The position numbers and the translations under genes are program-made. Under the pieces are notes generated by a model. That model searched no databases. It saw only the letters and a program-made list of their open reading frames with translations, and was not told the DNA's origin. A DNA stretch of 9,155 nucleotides from Alphaproteobacteria bacterium (GTDB lineage: Bacteria; Pseudomonadota; Alphaproteobacteria; Rhizobiales; Aestuariivirgaceae): NCBI GenBank assembly GCA_020441605.1, contig JAGRLX010000245.1, positions 1-9,155 of the forward strand, given 5' to 3'. Positions 4,667 to 9,155 of the stretch are shown here, piece after piece (position 1 is the stretch's first letter; the number at the start of each line of letters is the position of its first letter).

Positions 4667-7234
4667 TTGAGCACCGAACGCTACAATCCACGCGAGGCCG
4701 AGCCACGCTGGCAAAAATATTGGACCGAGAACCGTTGCTTCGAGGCGAGCGAGGACCCCTCGCGTCCCAAATATTACGTGCTGGAAATGTTCCCCTACCC
4801 ATCGGGCCGCATTCACATGGGGCACGTGCGCAATTACACCATGGGTGACGTGATCGCCCGGTTCCGGCGGGCCTGTGGCTACAATGTGCTTCATCCCATG
4901 GGCTGGGACGCCTTTGGGATGCCGGCCGAGAATGCCGCCATAGAGCGCGGCGTCCATCCCAAGTCCTGGACCTACGAGAACATCGCCGCCATGCGCAGCC
5001 AGCTCAAGGCCATGGGCCTGTCGCTGGACTGGAGCCGCGAGATCGCCACCTGCGATCCGTCCTATTACCGGCATGAGCAGGAGATGTTCATCGACTTCAT
5101 GAAGGCGGGCCTGGTCGAGCGCAAGACCTCCATGGTGAACTGGGACCCGGTCGATCACACGGTGCTGGCCAATGAGCAGGTGATCGATGGACGGGGCTGG
5201 CGCTCGGGCGCGCTTGTCGAGAAGCGCGAGCTAGCCCAATGGTTCCTCAGGATCACCGCCTATTCTGACGAGCTCCTGTCCGCCCTCGACGGACTCGTCC
5301 GGTGGCCGGAGAAGGTCCGGTTGATGCAGAAGAACTGGATCGGCCGTTCCGAGGGCATGCGCTTTTCCTTTGCGCTGGAGGACCAGGAAGGCCAGCCGCT
5401 GAACGAGCGTCTGACTGTCTATACAACCCGGCATGACACGATTTTTGGGGCGAGTTTCTGTGCCATTGCCGCCGACCACGAGCTCGCCAAGCGGCTTGCC
5501 GAAACCGATGCGGATCTCGCCGCATTCCGCCGCGAGGTGGCGGCCCTTGGTACCAGCGAGGAGACCATCGAGCGCGCCGAGAAGAAGGGCTACGCGACCG
5601 GCCTCTATGCCCGCCACCCATTCCGGCCGGAGGTCAGGCTTCCAGTCTATGCCGCCAACTTCGTGCTCATGGGCTATGGCGAAGGGGCCATCTTCGGCTG
5701 CCCCGCCCATGACCAGCGCGACATCGACTTCGCCCGCAAATATGGCCTGCCGGTGATACCCGTGGTGGCGCCCAGGGGTACCGACCCGGCCGCCTTCACC
5801 GTCAGCGACGAGGCCTTTCTCGAAAAGGAAGGTGACAACACGGTCTTGATCAATTCCGACTTCCTCGATGGCATGAGCGTGCCCGAGGCCAAGGAGGAAA
5901 TCGCCTCGCGAATGGAGAAGATGGGCATCGGCGAGCGCAAGGTGAACTTCCGCCTGCGCGACTGGGGCGTGTCGCGCCAGCGCTATTGGGGCTGCCCGAT
6001 TCCTGTGGTGCATTGCGCCGCCTGCGGCATCGTGCCGGTTCCCAAGGATCAGCTCCCCGTGACGCTGCCTGAGGATGCGACCTTCGACAAGCCGGGAAAC
6101 CCGCTGGAGCATCACCCCACCTGGAAGCATGTCGATTGTCCGACCTGCGGCAAGCCTGCAAGGCGCGAGACCGACACGTTCGACACCTTCATCGATTCGT
6201 CCTGGTACTACGCACGCTTCTGCTCGCCCCAGTCCAGCGAGCCTGTCGACCAGGCAGCGGCCAGATACTGGATGCCGGTCGACCAGTATATTGGCGGTGT
6301 CGAACATGCGATCCTGCATCTGCTCTATTCGCGCTTCTATGCCAGAGCCATGACGGCAACCGGACACCTGGACGTTAAGGAACCCTTCGACAGCCTGTTC
6401 ACCCAGGGAATGGTGATCCATGAAACCTTCAAGACTCGTAGCGGCGAGTGGGTGTTCCCGGCCGATGCAGTGCAGAAGGATGGCCAGTGGCTCCATGCCA
6501 AGACTGGCGAGCTGCTGTTCGTCGGCGGCGTGGAAAAGATGTCGAAGTCAAAGAAGAACGTGGTCGACCCGGACGAGATCATCGCCCGTTATGGTGCCGA
6601 CACGGCGCGCTGGTTCATGCTGTCCGATACCCCGCCCGAACGCGACATCGAATGGACCGAGGCCGGTGCGGAGGGCGCGTGGCGCTTCACCCAGCGTGTC
6701 TGGCGCCTGGTGAACGAGGCTGCAGGCGCCGCCGGTGGCAGCGACGCAGCGGCAACGCTTGATCTGCGCCGGGCGGCCCACAAGGCGCTCGCCGCGGTGA
6801 GCGACGATTTGAACAGCCTGCGCTTCAACCGCGCCATTGCCCGCATCTACGAACTGGCCAATGCGCTCACCGCCGGCCAGGGCAAGGCGGAGGCTGCGGC
6901 CATTCGAGAGGCGGCCGCGTTCCTCGTGCTGATGTTTGCACCGATGATGCCGCATCTGGCGGAGGAATGCTGGCGGGTGCTCGGCCACGAAGCTGCCGTC
7001 GTCGACACGCCCTGGCCCATGGCCGACGCCGCTCTGGTGGCCGACGATGCGGTGACCATCGCGATTCAGGTGAACGGCAAGCGCCGCGACGAGGTGACGA
7101 TCGCCAAGGATCTCCCCGCCAAGGAGGTGGAGGCCTTGGTCCTGGCCCTCGATAGCGTCAAGCGGTCGCTGGATGGAAAGCCGGTCAAGAAAGTGATTGT
7201 AGTTCCAAACCGGATCGCGAATATAGTGGCCTGA
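4667..7234 (+). CDS. leuS: Leucyl-tRNA synthetase
   Basis: This class I aminoacyl-tRNA synthetase charges tRNA-Leu with leucine in the cytoplasm. From TTG 4667 it is 855 residues, close to the 860 of E. coli. Landmarks are the HIGH motif as HMGH (50-53, in [16 protein letters not shown]), the connective-peptide editing domain with TTRHDT (253-258) and GCPAHDQRD (Asp349 and Asp352), a four-cysteine zinc-type module (Cys450, 453, 491, 494), [10 protein letters not shown], the KMSKS loop (624-628), and a C-terminal domain ending [13 protein letters not shown]. Editing residues are mostly intact, but the usual TTRPDT reads TTRHDT. An in-frame ATG at 4586 would add 27 aromatic-rich residues ([11 protein letters not shown]) not typical of the family. 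A weak promoter-like pair, TTGCAG (4596) and TACTGG (4619), would place transcription after that ATG. The stop overlaps the lptE ATG (TGATG). Confidence 0.96.
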   Translation: MSTERYNPREAEPRWQKYWTENRCFEASEDPSRPKYYVLEMFPYPSGRIHMGHVRNYTMGDVIARFRRACGYNVLHPMGWDAFGMPAENAAIERGVHPKSWTYENIAAMRSQLKAMGLSLDWSREIATCDPSYYRHEQEMFIDFMKAGLVERKTSMVNWDPVDHTVLANEQVIDGRGWRSGALVEKRELAQWFLRITAYSDELLSALDGLVRWPEKVRLMQKNWIGRSEGMRFSFALEDQEGQPLNERLTVYTTRHDTIFGASFCAIAADHELAKRLAETDADLAAFRREVAALGTSEETIERAEKKGYATGLYARHPFRPEVRLPVYAANFVLMGYGEGAIFGCPAHDQRDIDFARKYGLPVIPVVAPRGTDPAAFTVSDEAFLEKEGDNTVLINSDFLDGMSVPEAKEEIASRMEKMGIGERKVNFRLRDWGVSRQRYWGCPIPVVHCAACGIVPVPKDQLPVTLPEDATFDKPGNPLEHHPTWKHVDCPTCGKPARRETDTFDTFIDSSWYYARFCSPQSSEPVDQAAARYWMPVDQYIGGVEHAILHLLYSRFYARAMTATGHLDVKEPFDSLFTQGMVIHETFKTRSGEWVFPADAVQKDGQWLHAKTGELLFVGGVEKMSKSKKNVVDPDEIIARYGADTARWFMLSDTPPERDIEWTEAGAEGAWRFTQRVWRLVNEAAGAAGGSDAAATLDLRRAAHKALAAVSDDLNSLRFNRAIARIYELANALTAGQGKAEAAAIREAAAFLVLMFAPMMPHLAEECWRVLGHEAAVVDTPWPMADAALVADDAVTIAIQVNGKRRDEVTIAKDLPAKEVEALVLALDSVKRSLDGKPVKKVIVVPNRIANIVA

Positions 7235-7734
7235 TGACCGCAACCCGGACCATTGCCGCGGCCGTGATGCTCCTGCTCCTGGCGGGTTGCAGCTACCGGC
7301 CGCTCTATGGCTCGTCCGAGGACAATGCAGGCGTCGCGGCAACCTTGGCGAGCGTCTCGATCCCCGAGGCCAAGACGCGGACCGGGCAGATTATCCGCAA
7401 TGACCTGATATCGGCAATGCAGTCGGGGCGCTCAGGCGAGGAACGTTATTCGCTCAACCTGGCGCCCGACGTGAAGACAACGGGGGTCATCGAGAAGATC
7501 CTGCCCGCGACCACCCGCCGTGCGGTCCACATTTCGGTGGACTACGAGTTGATAGATCGGCGCAGTGGGCAAGCGGTACACAAGGGGCGGACCTTTTCCC
7601 AGGCCTCCTACGATGTGGTGCGGGAGCCTTTTGCCGACATGCAGGCCGAGACCGACGCCACCGCCCGCGCCGCCCACGAGGTGAGCGCCGATATCCGTAC
7701 CCGGCTCGCGGCCTTTTTCGCCACGCAGCAATGA
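7234..7734 (+). CDS. lptE: LPS-assembly lipoprotein LptE
   Basis: LptE is the outer-membrane lipoprotein that plugs and stabilises the LptD barrel, which inserts lipopolysaccharide in the outer leaflet. The 166-residue product has a lipoprotein signal: hydrophobic residues 8-16 and lipobox LAGC with lipidated Cys19, followed by SYRPLYG, the typical LptE start. The rest fits the family: VSIPEAKTRTGQIIRNDLISAM, a beta segment HISVDYELIDRRSGQAVHKG, then SYDVVREPFADMQAETDA and a long C-terminal helix ending in RLAAFFATQQ. Its ATG shares a base with the leuS stop, and its own stop overlaps the holA start (ATGA). This leuS-lptE-holA arrangement is widespread in alphaproteobacteria and implies translational coupling. 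Sequence similarity within LptE is low in general, so the call depends on the lipobox, length and context together. Confidence 0.88.
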   Translation: MTATRTIAAAVMLLLLAGCSYRPLYGSSEDNAGVAATLASVSIPEAKTRTGQIIRNDLISAMQSGRSGEERYSLNLAPDVKTTGVIEKILPATTRRAVHISVDYELIDRRSGQAVHKGRTFSQASYDVVREPFADMQAETDATARAAHEVSADIRTRLAAFFATQQ

Positions 7735-8771
7735 CCGCCATCAAGGCCGCGGGACTGGACGCCTTCTTGCGCCGCCCCGATCCGGAGGTGGGGCTTCTGC
7801 TGATCTATGGCGACGATCCCGTGGCCGTGCACGATCTTGCCAGCAAGGCCGTTCAGCGTGTGGCCGGCAGTCTGGACGATCCCTTTGCGGTCGCCAGGCT
7901 CGATGAGGCAGACCTCTCCGGCGACCCTGCCCGCCTGGTCGACGAAATACAGGCGATCTCCATGCTGGGAGGCACACGCGCCATCTGGGTGCGTGGGGCG
8001 GGCGACGGCTTTCTCAAAGCCGCAACGCCGGTGCTCGACGGCCAGGTCCGGGGCAATTTCATCGTCGCCGAGGCGGCGGGTCTGCCCAGGACGTCGGGCC
8101 TCCGCAAGGCTCTCGAGACCAGCCCGCGCGCGATCATTCTTCCCCTTTACGAGGCGGAGGACGGCGACATTTCGACCACCATCGAACGGGGACTGGCACA
8201 ATCGGGGCTGGCGATCGACACCGAGGCCAAGTTCCGCCTGATGGAGCTGGCCGGATCCTCGCGCGGGCTGGTGCAGCGCGAGGTCGAGAAGCTCGGACTC
8301 TACGCCATGGGCCAGGACCGCGTGAGCCTGGCCGACGTGGAAGCGATCTGCGGCAATGGCGCCGATCCCGACCCTGACGATCTGGCAGATGCGGCCTTTT
8401 CCGGAGACCTCGAAGCCGTCGACCGGCTTTTCAACATCTTGGTCCAAGGCGGCGTCGACGCCGGCCGCCTGGTTTCGGCGGCCCATATCCACGCGCTCCG
8501 CCTGCAGGACTTCCGGCTAGCCATCGACGCGGGGGGCAGGGCGGAGCAGCTCCTCAGGGGAGCCCGGCCGCCGATTTTCTTCAAGCGCCATCGCGTCCTC
8601 CAGACACAGCTCCGGCTGTGGACCACGACGGCTCTGCTGCAGGCGGCAACGACCCTGGGGGCTGCGGTCGCCCAGGTCCGGCTCAATGCGCTGCTTGGCA
8701 GCAGCATCGCAAGCCGGGCGCTTCTGGCCATTGCCCGCAATACCCGTGCTCTTCAAGCCGACAGGTTATGA
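7731..8771 (+). CDS. holA: DNA polymerase III subunit delta (HolA)
   Basis: Delta is the clamp-loader subunit that opens the beta sliding clamp so that it can be placed on primed DNA. The 346-residue product has the delta N-terminus: LLLIYGDDPVAVHDLASKAVQ (about 22-42), a degenerate AAA+ fold with no Walker A motif, as expected. Following parts include DDPFAVARLDEADLSGDPARLVDEIQAISMLGGTRAIWVRG, then ALETSPRAIILPLYEAEDGD and LMELAGSSRGLVQREVEKLGLYA. The C-terminal collar helices contain ADAAFSGDLEAVDRLFNILVQGG. Length agrees with the E. coli protein (343). The ATG lies inside the lptE stop (ATGA, 4-bp overlap), so it is likely translated by coupling. It is the last gene of the operon; two hairpins follow. 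Confidence 0.92.
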   Translation: MTAIKAAGLDAFLRRPDPEVGLLLIYGDDPVAVHDLASKAVQRVAGSLDDPFAVARLDEADLSGDPARLVDEIQAISMLGGTRAIWVRGAGDGFLKAATPVLDGQVRGNFIVAEAAGLPRTSGLRKALETSPRAIILPLYEAEDGDISTTIERGLAQSGLAIDTEAKFRLMELAGSSRGLVQREVEKLGLYAMGQDRVSLADVEAICGNGADPDPDDLADAAFSGDLEAVDRLFNILVQGGVDAGRLVSAAHIHALRLQDFRLAIDAGGRAEQLLRGARPPIFFKRHRVLQTQLRLWTTTALLQAATTLGAAVAQVRLNALLGSSIASRALLAIARNTRALQADRL

Positions 8772-8792
8772 CATTGGGAGAAGAAGAGGTAG

Positions 8793-8831
8793 GGAGGAGG
8801 CAGCCGAGGGGGCCAAGAGGCCGCCTCCTCC
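8793..8831 (+). terminator. Probable terminator hairpin 1 after holA
   Basis: A 13-bp stem, GGAGGAGGCAGCC (8793-8805) with GGCCGCCTCCTCC (8819-8831), has one A-C mismatch and a 13-base loop. It starts 22 bases after the holA stop. It is very GC-rich but has no U-run behind it, so termination is inferred from position and strength only. Confidence 0.5.
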
Positions 8832-8834
8832 AAC

Positions 8835-8869
8835 TGAACACAGCCCGCTCGATTGCTGGCTGCTGTTCA
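8835..8869 (+). terminator. Probable terminator hairpin 2 after holA
   Basis: TGAACACAGCC (8835-8845) pairs with GGCTGCTGTTCA (8858-8869), leaving one bulged G and a 12-base loop. It begins 4 bases after the first hairpin. The sequence just after it (ATTTG) has only a short T-run. Together the two form a tandem structure closing the leuS-lptE-holA operon. Confidence 0.45.
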
Positions 8870-8906
8870 ATTTGCCGATACAATGTGGCTGATTCCATGA
8901 CGGTTT

Positions 8907-8926
8907 GATGTGACCGATATCACGTC
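8907..8926. promoter_or_regulatory. CRP/FNR-like dyad upstream of the membrane-protein gene
   Basis: GATGTGA-N6-TCACGTC forms a two-fold symmetric site with one mismatched pair. Its core, TGTGA (8909-8913) and TCACG (8920-8924), differs at one base from the CRP consensus TGTGA-N6-TCACA. It lies about 80 bp before the ATG at 9007. A TTGAAA (8931-8936) just downstream could be a -35 element, but I see no convincing -10 at the right spacing. The remainder of the 8772-9006 gap holds nothing else I can name. Confidence 0.4.
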
Positions 8927-8995
8927 AGGGTTGAAATTCCGCGCCAATCAGGCCTCGCACAAGTCATACCGACGAAACTTCCGGCGATTCGCACA

Positions 8996-9001
8996 GGGAG
9001 G
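8996..9001 (+). promoter_or_regulatory. Shine-Dalgarno site of the membrane-protein gene
   Basis: GGGAGG sits 5 bases before ATG 9007. It is the strongest ribosome-binding site in the window and supports a real gene here although only 49 codons are visible. Confidence 0.65.
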
Positions 9002-9006
9002 TGCCC

Positions 9007-9155
9007 ATGGCCAGAGGTGGCCCATCACGACTTTCGGACTACGCGGTGAATGCCTTGGCCTTTGTGCTGGCGGGAAGCTGCAGTTTCTTCGCCGGCTACA
9101 TGATCCTGAGGCTGCAAGGCATGGAAAATCCGCCAGCCGACATGGGGCTGAATTT
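9007..9155 (+). CDS. Unrecognised small membrane protein, N-terminal part (3' truncated by window)
   Basis: The frame is open from ATG 9007 to the window end (49 codons plus two bases). I do not recognise the family. The first 11 residues are short and basic (MARGGPSRLSD). They are followed by one likely membrane segment at about 12-34 (YAVNALAFVLAGSCSFFAGYMIL) and then RLQGMENPPADMGLN. By the positive-inside rule both flanks are ambiguous (Arg3 and Arg8 before, Arg35 after), so topology is unclear; the segment could be an uncleaved signal anchor. A strong Shine-Dalgarno and a CRP-like dyad upstream suggest an independently regulated transcript, separated from holA by two hairpins. No function can be given from this fragment. 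Confidence 0.6.
   Translation, partial: MARGGPSRLSDYAVNALAFVLAGSCSFFAGYMILRLQGMENPPADMGLN

Noticed and set aside
3864..4670. 268-codon plus-strand frame opposite yggS
   Set aside because: Shadow of yggS, whose PLP-lysine and phosphate-binding motifs are clear on the minus strand.
5231..6496. 421-codon open frame antisense to leuS
   Set aside because: It lies wholly within leuS, which has all its motifs in the sense frame. The antisense translation has no recognisable domain, and long antisense frames are expected in high-GC coding DNA.
7608..8492. 294-codon minus-strand frame over lptE and holA
   Set aside because: Antisense to two confident genes, with no motif or ribosome-binding site of note.
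8879..8884. TACAAT as a -10 element after holA
   Set aside because: No suitable -35 hexamer at 16-18 bp spacing; the nearest candidate, TTGCTG, is 20 bp away inside hairpin 2.

Overview
This is a high-GC window (about 60-65% by eye) from an alphaproteobacterial chromosome, most likely of the Hyphomicrobiales (Rhizobiales) or a close relative. The evidence is gene content and order: ftsK-lolA-xth, then an OmpR-type regulator resembling CenR/OtpR with a small cyclic-nucleotide-binding-fold gene downstream, then yggS, then leuS-lptE-holA. I saw no mobile element, CRISPR array, rRNA or tRNA. The region reads as conserved core chromosome, not an island.

Layout. (1) Positions 1-2033, plus strand: the C-terminal end of FtsK (cut by the window edge), the periplasmic lipoprotein carrier LolA, and the base-excision-repair nuclease exonuclease III. 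(2) Positions 2028-3284, minus strand: a response regulator (probable cenR) followed by a single-domain cyclic-nucleotide-binding-fold protein, whose stop overlaps the xth stop convergently. (3) Positions 3377-3910, plus strand: a YkuD-type L,D-transpeptidase, divergent from the regulator across a 92-bp gap that holds a large imperfect inverted repeat. (4) Positions 3897-4574, minus strand: the PLP-binding YggS protein, overlapping the transpeptidase end to end. (5) Positions 4667-8771, plus strand: leuS, lptE and holA, joined by stop/start overlaps into one tight operon. (6) Positions 8772-9006: a 235-bp non-coding stretch with two consecutive hairpins after holA and a CRP-like dyad. (7) From 9007: the start of an unrecognised small membrane protein that runs off the window.

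Several genes concern the cell envelope: LolA carries lipoproteins to the outer membrane, LptE is part of the LPS export machine, the YkuD enzyme probably acts on peptidoglycan, and CenR-type regulators control envelope integrity in alphaproteobacteria. FtsK, HolA, Xth and LeuS are housekeeping genes for chromosome segregation, replication, repair and translation. Starts were corrected from the longest reading frame for lolA (ATG 529), the cyclic-nucleotide-fold gene (ATG 2492) and leuS (TTG 4667), using Shine-Dalgarno placement and family N-termini.

I found no undescribed multi-gene system. The points most worth checking are the inverted repeat between cenR and the transpeptidase gene, the apparent loss of the cyclic-phosphate-binding arginine in the cyclic-nucleotide-fold protein, and the dyad upstream of the unknown membrane protein.
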